DNA from: a virus
Strand: one strand, 5' to 3'
DNA length: 64,000 nucleotides
Virus record (IMG/VR): IMGVR_UViG_3300045950_000297
Coordinates: 1 to 64,000 of that record
Part shown: positions 48,241 through 57,473 of the stretch, one piece after another
Layout of the letters: each line of letters begins with the position of its first letter
Position numbering within the stretch: the first letter of the stretch is position 1
Notes under the pieces: model-generated
Seen by the model: only the letters and a program-made list of their open reading frames with translations
Told to the model about the DNA's origin: nothing
The model's database searches: none
Translations under genes and position numbers: made by a program

Positions 48241-51200
48241 TGGCCAACGTCACATCGGTTGAGCATCTCAAGAAGATGATGGACCGCCGCGGCGTCACTG
48301 CGCTGGATGGCACAGTGCGAGGTGTGGCAGCGGGGTACGCGCGCGTCCAGATCAAGGGATCACCCGAAGTGGTATTGGCGCGGGTGCCCACGCACATCCC
48401 GCCGGACGTCCTGGTCCCTGGCCGGCCGTGTTCAGTCGGTATCATGGCCAACGTGCCCTACATCATCGCGGCGTTTGCCGACACGAATGACAACGCGAAT
48501 GGCTATGTGCCGGCCGTGCGCCCCAGACTGGGGGTCCCTGGCATTGCCGCGACTGTCACAGGGAACGGCAGATGGGCGCTGAGTTTCACTCCTGTCAATG
48601 GTGCTTCACGATATCTGGTGTATGCCTCCAACTCCCAGAATGGCGAGGGGGCGATTGATCTCGCTCCATTTGGGCAGTTCTCCGGCACAAAGAATGTCAT
48701 CTACAACAACGTCCCCTCCGGCGCACGCTACTTTGCGGTGCGGGCGGTTGACAGTTATGGGCGGGAGGGGCCGCTGTCGAGCTGGGTGACGGACACTGTT
48801 GCTCCCCCAACCCCGGCCAATCCCACCGTATACATGACCAGTACAAATAAGATCATGGTGGTCGTGCCCTCGTCCGACACCAGCGCCAACCATCCCGGGT
48901 ATCAAAAGTGGGATGTCCACTGGAGCTACGATGGAACCGGGGTGGGATGGTATCTGGGGACTTTCACCGGCAATGCCAACTCGACCAGCGTCAAGGAGTT
49001 CTTGAATCCGACTCTTGGGACTGCGCAATACACCGCTCGTCCCTATGTCCGTCTCCGGGCGGCCGACTGGGCTGGCAATGTCTCCGGGTGGACGGGGTGG
49101 GTCAGGGATGTCAACGCCACCTTCACGCCAGCCCTGTCGGTCTACAAGACTGCCAACGGCGCCAACCTGGTCTGGACGACCGACTATCGCGTCCTCAAGT
49201 ATGAGATCAGAAGCGCGGCCGATGCTAATGGGACTGGCGTGAAGACGGTCGGAGACAGGACCGGCAACAGCATCTCAGTGACCAGCACCCATGGGTTTTT
49301 CAGTGTCCGGGCGATCATGCTCAATGGCCTGGAAGGTCCGTGGACAGCCTGGATCAAGGACAACACAATTCCGCTGACGGTTGATATTTCCAGGGTCACG
49401 GTCACCAACCTGAATGGCCGGATTCGGCTGACCATAGCATCTGATGAGCGCTCCCGAGTCGAACCGGGTTTTGCGCATTGGCAGGTGTGGTACAAGGACA
49501 CCCCAAGCGGGAGCGCATACAACACCGGCGTGACCTTCAGAGGCAGCAGCATTGAGCTACCGCTGGATGTCAATACCGTGCGTTACTACGCCTTCAAGAC
49601 GGTCGACCTGGCTGGGAACATCAGTGAACTGAGTGGGTTCGTCAAGGGGACTTCGATCCCCAGTGGTTATGGGCAACTTGAGGAGCGCTTCCGCTATCTA
49701 GCTCATGGCTGGCTTCCGCTGGTGCATTGCGTAGATGCGGATGGCAACATCCGCAACTGGACGTCTGTCTCTGGTACGCTCCAGACGTCGTTCTACCATT
49801 TCCCCAACCTGGAATGGTTTGCCTCGCCGTATGCTCAGTTCACCTCACAGACAACAGTGCGTGGGTACTTCACCAATGCCAGTGGGCTTGACTTGAATGT
49901 GCTTCGGGATGACTTCGACACCAACGACGTCATCACCATTGCTCTGTCGCTGGAGTATGGTTCAGCGGCGACCTTCACCGCGACCCTGCGATTGCACCCC
50001 GACTCATACGGCAGTGGGAACTACCTGATCGGGTCCGGGAGTGTGGCCCTGACGGCTAATGGGCGGTTCGGTGTCATCAAAATCTCCAAGGCAGCCTTCA
50101 CTGCCTATGGTAGCGGATCGTGGTCGAATGTCAGGGTCGTTGATCTCACGATCACATCGAGTGTATCACAGGCGAATGCTCGGGTGTGGATTGGGACCAT
50201 TCGGGCTTCCAAGGTGTACAGCTCGGGTGACAGGCCGGCGGCCTATACCAACCTGGACACAGAACCGAGCATGGCTGATGTCCTGGGGCGCAACGAGATA
50301 GAGGCGCGCTGGCTGTGTAACGACTCGACTGATTGTCATCTGTTCCCATTCGATATCGCGGCGGAGTTCAAGAAATACCCGAGTGACCCTGGCCTTAAGC
50401 TGGAGGGTTATCCTGCCAACGGGGTCTTCATCCCCAGCACGACATGCATGACGGCGAACGGGCGGATGGCGGCCACGTTCATGTATAACTCCTACGTCCC
50501 GTACATGCCGTCGGACGGCGAGTTTGGCATTGCCTTTGGGCTTAAGTTCGAGCACTACAACAACCGTCCAACATCAGGCTTTCTTCTCAGAGCGGGCTGG
50601 CGGTCGGGCAACTTCATCGCCGAGCTGTGCCGTCTGAGTTTAAGCGGTGGCAATGTGGTCTACACCGTCATAGCCAGCAAGACAATCACCCTGCCTGAGT
50701 CATGCGGGTGGATTGCCCTGGGGGCAGATTGGACCGGTGTAGGCAGGATAATCAGATGTGCTGTTGCCCATTACAAGTCGGTCTCGACTTGGACACGTCG
50801 CTGGACCAGCGATGTCTACACGATGAATGCACGGCCGGAGGACTCCTTCAGCAAGGATGACAATCTGTCGCGCGGGGGGATGGTCGCTCTATGGTTCAAG
50901 GGTGCGCCCTTCTACGTGGCAGACATCGTGGCCGGTTCGCCCGAGCATGCCCATTCGGCCGATATCGCTCAGATTGCCAAGCAGGCATACACCCTGATCT
51001 CGCCGGTGGCCGACAATATCGAGTTGCTGGGGACCTTAAAAGCGGGGGCGTTGGAGGCTGATGTCCTGATCGGCCAGATGCAGGGTGATCGCTGGCGTGG
51101 TTCTGGGGCCGGCGATATGGTTGTTGACCTGAATCGGGCCGGGGCTGGGACACTACATATTCGTAACGACTCGCCTGACCAGATCGCCAACCTGCAGGTA

Positions 51201-53852
51201 GAGGGGAGCATTCTGGTGGGGGGAACTGTGGACGGCGTAGATATATCCAATCACGCCGGCGATGCTTCCGCTCATCATGCCCCGATCACGTTGTCTGCCG
51301 CGTTGGATAATGGCCTGCTTGGTCTGTCCGGCCAGCAGTTGACATTGGACTCTCAGAATGCCAAAGCCTTCCTGGGCGGCCCGACCTCAGGGGGGGCAGC
51401 GGCGCCATCGTTTCGCAGCCTTGTTGCTGGCGACCTGCCGGCCCACACCCACAAGGCGTCCGATCAAGGGGGCGACTATCCGTGGGCCTACATTACTGGC
51501 TTTGGGACGGACCTTGAGGATGTGGTTCTCGTCGAGAATGCCGGGGCGTCCACCCTGGTTGCGCGGGCCGATCATGTCCACGCGCTATCGCAAGCCATCA
51601 CCCCGGTGTGGACGGGGCTGCACACCTTCCGCCGCCAGGGCGAGCAGCTGCGTCTTGGATATGACGTCAGCAACTATGCCGGCCTTGAGGTCAGTGCGGG
51701 TGGTGCTTTGACATTGACCCCGACCGGCAACCTGCTCAGATTTGGCATCACCAATGGGGCGGTCTCCCCCACGATTGGCTACACGGTTGATCTAGGTGTC
51801 CTCACGACCAAGTATCGGGCATTGCACGCGGCTGAGTTGTGGGTCGAGACGCTGGTTGCTCAAGACACCCTGGCGACCATTGGCGGGCGGATACTGGTTG
51901 GGCCAACCACCATTCTTGCTGCGGACGTTGGGACCGCTGCCACTTCCATCACCGTCAAACACAACAACCTGTTGAACGGCGACCGAATCTATCTTGAGTC
52001 GGATGGCAAGGTCGAGTTCATGAGCATCGACTCGTCCCCGTCGGGCAGCGGGCCGTATGTCTACAACGTGACCCGCAACCTGGACGGAAGTGGGGCGAAC
52101 GAGTGGTTCGCCGGGGATGCTGTCTTCAACACCGGCACGACCGGCAATGGGTTCATCGACCTGTATTCGGTCAGGGGGGTTCTGTCCGGCTTCGGTCCCA
52201 CCATTGTTGGCAACGTCAGGACAGGCACGGCCTTCAATGCCTACGCCCCCAGGTGGGCTGTGGGCAACTTGAATGCCTTGTACGACTACGGCGCGAACAA
52301 TGTCTACGGGTTCGCGGCGGGCAATTACTCCGCCACCTGGGTGGCCGTGGACGCGACCAGCGGCTTTCGTGTGATGAACAGCACCACGCAGCTGGCACGC
52401 TGGTTCACCGATGGTGTGATCCTGATCGGTCAGGAGACGACCGGCCAGAGCAATATCCGCATCTCGGCCGGTAACATTGCGATCCGCAATGCCACGACGG
52501 AGATCGCGAGGTGGGATTCCTCCGGGAACATCACGCTCGGTCGGACCAGCGATGAGCATGTGAACATCACGGCGACTGCCCTGTCCTTCCGGGATGGGGC
52601 GACCGTACTCACCAACATCACAGGTGGGGCTATCACAATCGGTCAGGTCGCATCTGGCCAGAGCAACGTCCTCATCTCGGCCGGGACTATCTCGATTCGC
52701 AACAACACGGCTGAGCGGATCAGGCTTACTTCCGGTGGCGAGTTGACGATCAGGGATGGCAGTGGCAATGCCGTCATCACACTGGACGCCAGTGCGGGTG
52801 CGGAAATCACTCGCAAGTTGACCATGCCTGGTACGAGCAGCGCCATCGCGATTGGGTCTACTCCGCCTACTAGCGCCACTGCGGGCACCGGCATCTGGAT
52901 CGACCGGACAGGTTTCTACGGACTGGTAGCAGGGGCCCAGCAGGTCAGAATCTCGGCGTCGGACGGGAAGTTGTATGCCGGCGGCGGGGCCGTGAGATTG
53001 GACACTGATGGTGTCACAATTTCAAACACAGCGGTGCAGATGATCAGATGGCTCGACGGCACGACGCCATGTGGGTACCTCCTCGGGGGAAGTAGGGGAC
53101 CTGTCATGCAGGGGACCGACCGCGTGGCGTTAGTGGTGGGCAGTAATTACGTAGTCGAGGTTCTCACTGACGGCGTCTCAATCACGATCCCCATCACCGT
53201 TACCGGTGAGGGGTACTTCGTAGAGGACAGGGCCGGGCTGATGGCCCGCATAGCAAACCACCACCAGTGGGTCACCGACCACTTCCGCAGTGGTAGTATC
53301 CCATCTGGGTACGCCTGGACCTCCTCCTTCGGTCAGAGCGGGACACCCACGAGCATTCTTGACTACTCCTACCGAGGTGATTATATGCGTGTGGCTGGCA
53401 ACAGTTCAACCGCCAGCCACAGCCTGGTCAAGCGCGGGCCGCTCGATCTGGCCGGTTGCCGGGGTAAGACAGTCCTAGCCCGGATGGCGGCTGGCAGTAC
53501 CCTGGCCAGCATCATTATCTGGTACCTGATATCAGGTGTATGGCGATACGTTACCCTGGAGATCGAGCGGACGTCCGGGTACAACATCAACTGTAAGTTC
53601 GTTTACGATGTTGGCGGGTCGCAGGTCCTCACGACTTTCAGTAACTTCGGTTGCTATGGTGACTTCTTTACCCTGCGACTGTACCATCACACCGATGACC
53701 GGGTGTACACGTATATCTACAACGAGTCCGGCCTGACGCAGAACATGCCGTCCACACCTGTCTTGTCCGCGATCACGGACTCGTACTGGGGGCTGAGGAC
53801 GTATGGTACCGGCCAGCCGGCTGTATTCGATTGGTTCCAGTGCAGTGTGTGA
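48240..53852 (+). CDS. Central tail fibre protein with FN3-like repeats, 1870 aa
   Basis: The N-terminal ~85 residues (TVRGVAAGYARVQIKGSPEV) look like an OB-type baseplate attachment domain. About four fibronectin-III-like domains follow (residues ~90-470, e.g. VNGASRYLVYASNSQNGEGA, VRAVDSYGREGPLSSWVTD), then two jelly-roll regions. Next is a fibre shaft with repeats (SAGNIAIRNATTEIARWDSS, SAGTISIRNNTAERIRLTSG, DHVHAL). A C-terminal lectin-like domain ends it. It recognises the host surface. Overlaps the tail hub gene by 1 nt. Confidence 0.8.
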   Translation: MANVTSVEHLKKMMDRRGVTALDGTVRGVAAGYARVQIKGSPEVVLARVPTHIPPDVLVPGRPCSVGIMANVPYIIAAFADTNDNANGYVPAVRPRLGVPGIAATVTGNGRWALSFTPVNGASRYLVYASNSQNGEGAIDLAPFGQFSGTKNVIYNNVPSGARYFAVRAVDSYGREGPLSSWVTDTVAPPTPANPTVYMTSTNKIMVVVPSSDTSANHPGYQKWDVHWSYDGTGVGWYLGTFTGNANSTSVKEFLNPTLGTAQYTARPYVRLRAADWAGNVSGWTGWVRDVNATFTPALSVYKTANGANLVWTTDYRVLKYEIRSAADANGTGVKTVGDRTGNSISVTSTHGFFSVRAIMLNGLEGPWTAWIKDNTIPLTVDISRVTVTNLNGRIRLTIASDERSRVEPGFAHWQVWYKDTPSGSAYNTGVTFRGSSIELPLDVNTVRYYAFKTVDLAGNISELSGFVKGTSIPSGYGQLEERFRYLAHGWLPLVHCVDADGNIRNWTSVSGTLQTSFYHFPNLEWFASPYAQFTSQTTVRGYFTNASGLDLNVLRDDFDTNDVITIALSLEYGSAATFTATLRLHPDSYGSGNYLIGSGSVALTANGRFGVIKISKAAFTAYGSGSWSNVRVVDLTITSSVSQANARVWIGTIRASKVYSSGDRPAAYTNLDTEPSMADVLGRNEIEARWLCNDSTDCHLFPFDIAAEFKKYPSDPGLKLEGYPANGVFIPSTTCMTANGRMAATFMYNSYVPYMPSDGEFGIAFGLKFEHYNNRPTSGFLLRAGWRSGNFIAELCRLSLSGGNVVYTVIASKTITLPESCGWIALGADWTGVGRIIRCAVAHYKSVSTWTRRWTSDVYTMNARPEDSFSKDDNLSRGGMVALWFKGAPFYVADIVAGSPEHAHSADIAQIAKQAYTLISPVADNIELLGTLKAGALEADVLIGQMQGDRWRGSGAGDMVVDLNRAGAGTLHIRNDSPDQIANLQVEGSILVGGTVDGVDISNHAGDASAHHAPITLSAALDNGLLGLSGQQLTLDSQNAKAFLGGPTSGGAAAPSFRSLVAGDLPAHTHKASDQGGDYPWAYITGFGTDLEDVVLVENAGASTLVARADHVHALSQAITPVWTGLHTFRRQGEQLRLGYDVSNYAGLEVSAGGALTLTPTGNLLRFGITNGAVSPTIGYTVDLGVLTTKYRALHAAELWVETLVAQDTLATIGGRILVGPTTILAADVGTAATSITVKHNNLLNGDRIYLESDGKVEFMSIDSSPSGSGPYVYNVTRNLDGSGANEWFAGDAVFNTGTTGNGFIDLYSVRGVLSGFGPTIVGNVRTGTAFNAYAPRWAVGNLNALYDYGANNVYGFAAGNYSATWVAVDATSGFRVMNSTTQLARWFTDGVILIGQETTGQSNIRISAGNIAIRNATTEIARWDSSGNITLGRTSDEHVNITATALSFRDGATVLTNITGGAITIGQVASGQSNVLISAGTISIRNNTAERIRLTSGGELTIRDGSGNAVITLDASAGAEITRKLTMPGTSSAIAIGSTPPTSATAGTGIWIDRTGFYGLVAGAQQVRISASDGKLYAGGGAVRLDTDGVTISNTAVQMIRWLDGTTPCGYLLGGSRGPVMQGTDRVALVVGSNYVVEVLTDGVSITIPITVTGEGYFVEDRAGLMARIANHHQWVTDHFRSGSIPSGYAWTSSFGQSGTPTSILDYSYRGDYMRVAGNSSTASHSLVKRGPLDLAGCRGKTVLARMAAGSTLASIIIWYLISGVWRYVTLEIERTSGYNINCKFVYDVGGSQVLTTFSNFGCYGDFFTLRLYHHTDDRVYTYIYNESGLTQNMPSTPVLSAITDSYWGLRTYGTGQPAVFDWFQCSV
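51525..51539. promoter_or_regulatory. Dispersed 15-bp palindrome, 14/15
   Basis: GTTCTCGTCGAGAAT in the tail fibre gene, read as VLVEN. Confidence 0.55.
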
Positions 53853-53858
53853 GGGACT

Positions 53859-54401
53859 ATGGAAATCAAGTTCGGGAACGTTTGTATCGAGTCGGACAGT
53901 CTTCGGGCGGCGTATGAGGCGGTCCTGGGGCATTTCGAGGGCCTTGATGATTTCAAGGCGTGGGCGTTGCGTGAGGTGGAACGACGGCGCATGGAGGATG
54001 AGGCTGAGTACGCCAAGCCGGCCTACCCGGTCAAGGAGAGAGCGGCGCGTGCGGTGCTCGCGGGCAGTCGAACTGCCTATCTGGAGGCTGAGGCTACGGC
54101 GCGTGGAATCACGCGGGTCGAGTTGGCCCAGCTGATAGTCCAGAAGGCCGAAGCAGCGGCAATAGCCATCGACGCCATCGATGCGTGGGTATATCGAACT
54201 AAGACGGCCATCGAGGCGGCAAAGACCGTGGACGCAATCATTACGGCCCTGGGGGGCGAAAAGGAGAAAGATGAAACTCTTGGACCTGGTGGCGAGCGAA
54301 CGAGCATTGAACAACCTGATGCAGCAACCGATGCTGGCCGGGACGGCATTCCGCCTCGCGATGGTGGTGAAGCAGGCGGCACCGTACCTGGAGCAGTTTA
54401 A
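53859..54401 (+). CDS. Helical tail-associated protein, 180 aa
   Basis: Charged helices (DDFKAWALREVERRRMEDEA, ITRVELAQLIVQKAEAAAIA) resemble phage tail proteins with a DUF4376-like region. The last ~45 residues are a low-complexity Gly/Pro/Asp tail. That tail is encoded by DNA that also forms the start of the next gene (131-nt overlap). Confidence 0.6.
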   Translation: MEIKFGNVCIESDSLRAAYEAVLGHFEGLDDFKAWALREVERRRMEDEAEYAKPAYPVKERAARAVLAGSRTAYLEAEATARGITRVELAQLIVQKAEAAAIAIDAIDAWVYRTKTAIEAAKTVDAIITALGGEKEKDETLGPGGERTSIEQPDAATDAGRDGIPPRDGGEAGGTVPGAV

Positions 54402-54624
54402 CCAGCAGCGGTTCGAGCTGGCCAGGAGGTACAGCGGCAAGGATGACAGTATCGCCCTGCCCGATGACATCCCACAGGAGAAGCGGGGGGAGTTCGAGGC
54501 TGAGATCAACGCCTTGCTCAATGAGGAGATCGAGATCGGCTTCAAGCCAATCGACCCGGACCTTCTTGGCGGGAATGTGACCCCGATGGATATGCTGGTG
54601 TTGGGATGGTTGTTCCATGAGTGA
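54271..54624 (+). CDS. Hypothetical protein, 117 aa, long overlap with previous gene
   Basis: MKLLDLVASERALNNLMQQP… is helical with an acidic centre (ALPDDIPQEKRGEFEAEINA). AAAGGAG lies 5 nt upstream, so the ATG is well supported despite a 131-nt overlap. No family recognised. Confidence 0.65.
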   Translation: MKLLDLVASERALNNLMQQPMLAGTAFRLAMVVKQAAPYLEQFNQQRFELARRYSGKDDSIALPDDIPQEKRGEFEAEINALLNEEIEIGFKPIDPDLLGGNVTPMDMLVLGWLFHE

Positions 54625-54742
54625 CGTGCTGGTGAACAGCATCATCATCCCGTCCGAGACAGCCACTGAGATTCGACTGTTGTGCCCTGTTACCGCGCCG
54701 GAGTTGAGCTGTCCGGTGACTGCTGAGGTGCAAGTTGGCTAA
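54617..54742 (+). CDS. Small protein, 41 aa
   Basis: MSDVLVNSIIIPSETATEIR…PVTAPELSCPVTAEVQVG starts within the end of the preceding gene and ends 8 nt into the next. The beta-strand-like pattern suggests a virion decoration. Support is the tight gene chain only. Confidence 0.5.
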   Translation: MSDVLVNSIIIPSETATEIRLLCPVTAPELSCPVTAEVQVG

Positions 54743-55040
54743 GGTTTACAAGAACTCGGTGCTCATCAACATTATCGTGAACGTGGGGATCGATCTCACG
54801 AACGCGGTCAGTGTCACGCTGAACATCAAGAAGCCATCTGGCGCTACTATGGCGCGGACTCCCACCATAGATGCCGACCGGACGAAGGGGCTGGTCTACT
54901 ATCTGACTCAGGCGTCAGATCTGAACGAGGCTGGCATCTACTACGTGCAGCCGGTGATCGAGATGAACATCGGCCAAGGGACCAATGCTGTGTGGTATGG
55001 CGAGACGGACACTTTCGAGGTGTATGAGGCATATGCGTAG
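54735..55040 (+). CDS. Beta-sandwich virion protein, BppU-like N-terminus, 101 aa
   Basis: TTG start after GAGGTG. The sequence (SVLINIIVNVGIDLTNAVSV, TLNIKKPSGATMAR, WYGETDTFEVYEAYA) resembles the Ig-like first domain of baseplate upper proteins that attach receptor-binding proteins. Lies in the tail-fibre cluster. Confidence 0.6.
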   Translation: MAKVYKNSVLINIIVNVGIDLTNAVSVTLNIKKPSGATMARTPTIDADRTKGLVYYLTQASDLNEAGIYYVQPVIEMNIGQGTNAVWYGETDTFEVYEAYA

Positions 55041-55236
55041 TGAACCTCGCGTGGTGAGGGACATTGATGGCTGTGTTTCGGTGCGCTATGCCCTCTTGGA
55101 CGGCAAGCGAGTGAAGAAGATTGCCCCGATGCCTGTGTCGCCCGAGGCGCCCAGCTTGCAAGACCTGCAGCGTGTGCTTGCAGACATGCGCGCAGCGCTG
55201 GCCAGGCCGATTCTCGACGAGAAAGACTTCTCGTAA
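55033..55236 (+). CDS. Hypothetical protein, 67 aa
   Basis: MRSEPRVVRDIDGCVSVRYA…LDGKRVKKIAPMP…PSLQDLQRVLADMRAALARP: a beta hairpin plus one helix. Its last codons cover a degenerate palindrome copy (55210-55224). Confidence 0.55.
   Translation: MRSEPRVVRDIDGCVSVRYALLDGKRVKKIAPMPVSPEAPSLQDLQRVLADMRAALARPILDEKDFS
55210..55224. promoter_or_regulatory. Dispersed 15-bp palindrome, 13/15
   Basis: ATTCTCGACGAGAAA at the 3' end of the 67-residue gene. Confidence 0.4.
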
Positions 55237-55247
55237 AGGAGTTGACA

Positions 55248-55850
55248 ATGAACAGAGGAGTTACGTTCCATCAGGGCGCCACCTCTCCTGGAAATGGTCG
55301 GGCTGAGGATGTCAGCCGCATGGCCGAGGTGGTCATCCAGATATCCGGCATTGTCGCTGGGGTTGTTGTCTTCGAGGGCACCACTGACGATGCCAATTGG
55401 GTTCCTGTCCAGGGGATGGATTGCTCAAGTGGTGAAGTTAGCAGCGGGACGTCAGCTGACGGGATGTTTCGAGTATCAACCGTCGGACTCTCGAAGCTAC
55501 GTTGCCGCATTGCCTCGCTGGGAAGCGGGGTTGTTACTATTGTCGGACGCGGCGCAAGATATGGGTCTGGCATGTCCCTCGCGCACATAGCCGAGAACGG
55601 TCTTCTCAGGAAGATCTATCAGATACTGGTGCGTCCGACCACCTTGGATCCCATCACTGGCAAGCAGCGCGTTTCCTTGGCTGGTGAGACACTGCCGACC
55701 GTATCGACCGTGACGACTGTATCGACTGTGACAGCTGTCACGGCGGTGAACAACGTGGTCAGTGTGGGTGGTTATGCGGCCGGCCCCACTCAGATCTACG
55801 CCACTGAAAAGATGGCGTGGGCAGTCAACATCAGATCTAGAATTGCATAA
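55248..55850 (+). CDS. Virion structural protein, 200 aa
   Basis: ATG after AAAGGAG. It is beta-rich (VVIQISGIVAGVVVFEGTTD, GLSKLRCRIASLGSGVVTIV) with a Thr/Val repeat (VSTVTTVSTVTAVTAVNNVV), typical of a tail fibre or decoration subunit. No family recognised. Confidence 0.6.
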   Translation: MNRGVTFHQGATSPGNGRAEDVSRMAEVVIQISGIVAGVVVFEGTTDDANWVPVQGMDCSSGEVSSGTSADGMFRVSTVGLSKLRCRIASLGSGVVTIVGRGARYGSGMSLAHIAENGLLRKIYQILVRPTTLDPITGKQRVSLAGETLPTVSTVTTVSTVTAVTAVNNVVSVGGYAAGPTQIYATEKMAWAVNIRSRIA

Positions 55851-55862
55851 GGAGAATGCAAA

Positions 55863-57446
55863 ATGCCAACTACATTGAGTTTCAAGGACAAGATTGACAA
55901 GCCGGATTGGCGGCCGCTGTCGATCACTCCAATCGCCAATGCGGCAGGGATGCAGCTGGTATGTGATCTTCGTAACGATGCGTCCAGAGACCCGTGGCTG
56001 TGGGGGTTCGCCGCAACGACCTATCTGCTCAAGTATCTGACGCCCAATGATGACTGGATTCAGACGCAGGCATTTTCGGCCGTGGGCGGGGCGATTGCCG
56101 CCGGTTCATTCGCTATCTTCTGCCCCTCGCATGGCCCAACAGGGGTTGTGGGTGGAACGCCGACAACCACCTCCTTCACTCTCGCAGCGCTTCCAAACAG
56201 CGCGCAAGTTGGCGAAAACGCGCTTGCCGATAACGGAAGTGGCGTCGGCTACCGGATTCGTGTTATTGGGAGTGGATCCGGTGGTAGTGGCAAGGTCGAA
56301 GAGCGAACAATCATTGCGAACACGGCCGGTGCTACTCCGGTGGTGACTCTTAACGCGCCACTGACGTTCACGCCACTAACAACCGATCGCTACGAATTGC
56401 TGTCCGGGCGTGTCTACCTGCTGGGGTCCGGCACGACTGCTGCCGGATTTTTCAGGGCGTTTGACGTAGCAACCGGCACCCTCAGCGGCAACCTGTCTAT
56501 AACCAACCTGGGCGCCACCATTGCTATTGATACTGGCGGTGTGATGCTCGATGAGCTCTATGTCCCGCACAACAGGTTGCCTGGGCAGGGGTTCTTCGGG
56601 GTGCTGACAGCCACGGCGATGGCAGCTGGCACACTGACCGGACACTCCTCCGGCGGCGATGCTGGTGTGTTGGCAAATGAGTATCGCAACTTCCAGATAC
56701 GGATTGTGGAAGACACTACCACACCGACTGCGGTGGGACAACGGCGCAAGATTGCTTCGCACACGGCCGGGGCATCGCCGGTATACACGCTTGCCTCCAA
56801 CTGGACGGTGACCCCATCGGCCACAGCAAAGTACGTCATCGAGCTGAACAATGACTTGCTGCTGTGGACCAACAACTTTGTGGTGACCTATTCATATGCT
56901 GCGGGTGGGTTTGCTGCGGATGCGAGCTGGGCCACGGCTGCGGCCAGTGGGGGCGCCACACAGTATGCCAACCCACCGGCTGCGCATGGCGCGGGCGTGT
57001 GTGCGGAGAGCTTGTTCTCCATCGTCCCTGATGCGGCTAAGAATGCCCGTCATAGTTTCATCTATCGCATTCGCGGCGGTGGCAGTGCTGTTTTCGAGCG
57101 GTTCAACATCGCCGGCGGCGCCAACGGTGTGTGGTCCACGCTGACGTGGTACGGAAACCAGCTTGGGCAGAATATGACCACAGGCACGTGGTCTGCGCAT
57201 GACCCGATTGGCAGCCAGGGCAAGTACTTCTACGTCTGTGTCAACGGCACGCAGCGTATCATTCGTTTCAACATGCTCACCTGTCAGTTCGAACCATGGG
57301 CATATATTCGGTTTGCTCAGGGAGCGGCCACGGTTGGCTGCAAGGGGGCGACAGCAGCGTTCCTGGATAATGGCGTCGTTGTCCCGATTCTGTATCTGTG
57401 GCGCAGCACCGGGCAGGAGGTCTTCGATTGCATATTGCAGCGCTAA
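55863..57446 (+). CDS. Probable receptor-binding / beta-propeller virion protein, 527 aa
   Basis: Repeating ~45-residue beta units with VYLLGSG, LWTNNFVVTYSYAAGG and FYVCVNGTQRIIRFNML look like a beta-propeller or adhesin. Two tandem segments are similar to each other (IRVIGSGSGGSGKVEERTII…TAGATPVVTLN and IRIVEDTT…QRRKIASHTAGASPVYTLA), indicating an internal duplication. Likely binds the host surface. Confidence 0.55.
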   Translation: MPTTLSFKDKIDKPDWRPLSITPIANAAGMQLVCDLRNDASRDPWLWGFAATTYLLKYLTPNDDWIQTQAFSAVGGAIAAGSFAIFCPSHGPTGVVGGTPTTTSFTLAALPNSAQVGENALADNGSGVGYRIRVIGSGSGGSGKVEERTIIANTAGATPVVTLNAPLTFTPLTTDRYELLSGRVYLLGSGTTAAGFFRAFDVATGTLSGNLSITNLGATIAIDTGGVMLDELYVPHNRLPGQGFFGVLTATAMAAGTLTGHSSGGDAGVLANEYRNFQIRIVEDTTTPTAVGQRRKIASHTAGASPVYTLASNWTVTPSATAKYVIELNNDLLLWTNNFVVTYSYAAGGFAADASWATAAASGGATQYANPPAAHGAGVCAESLFSIVPDAAKNARHSFIYRIRGGGSAVFERFNIAGGANGVWSTLTWYGNQLGQNMTTGTWSAHDPIGSQGKYFYVCVNGTQRIIRFNMLTCQFEPWAYIRFAQGAATVGCKGATAAFLDNGVVVPILYLWRSTGQEVFDCILQR

Positions 57447-57473
57447 GCGAATCTGAATAGCGGAGAGGGCACT

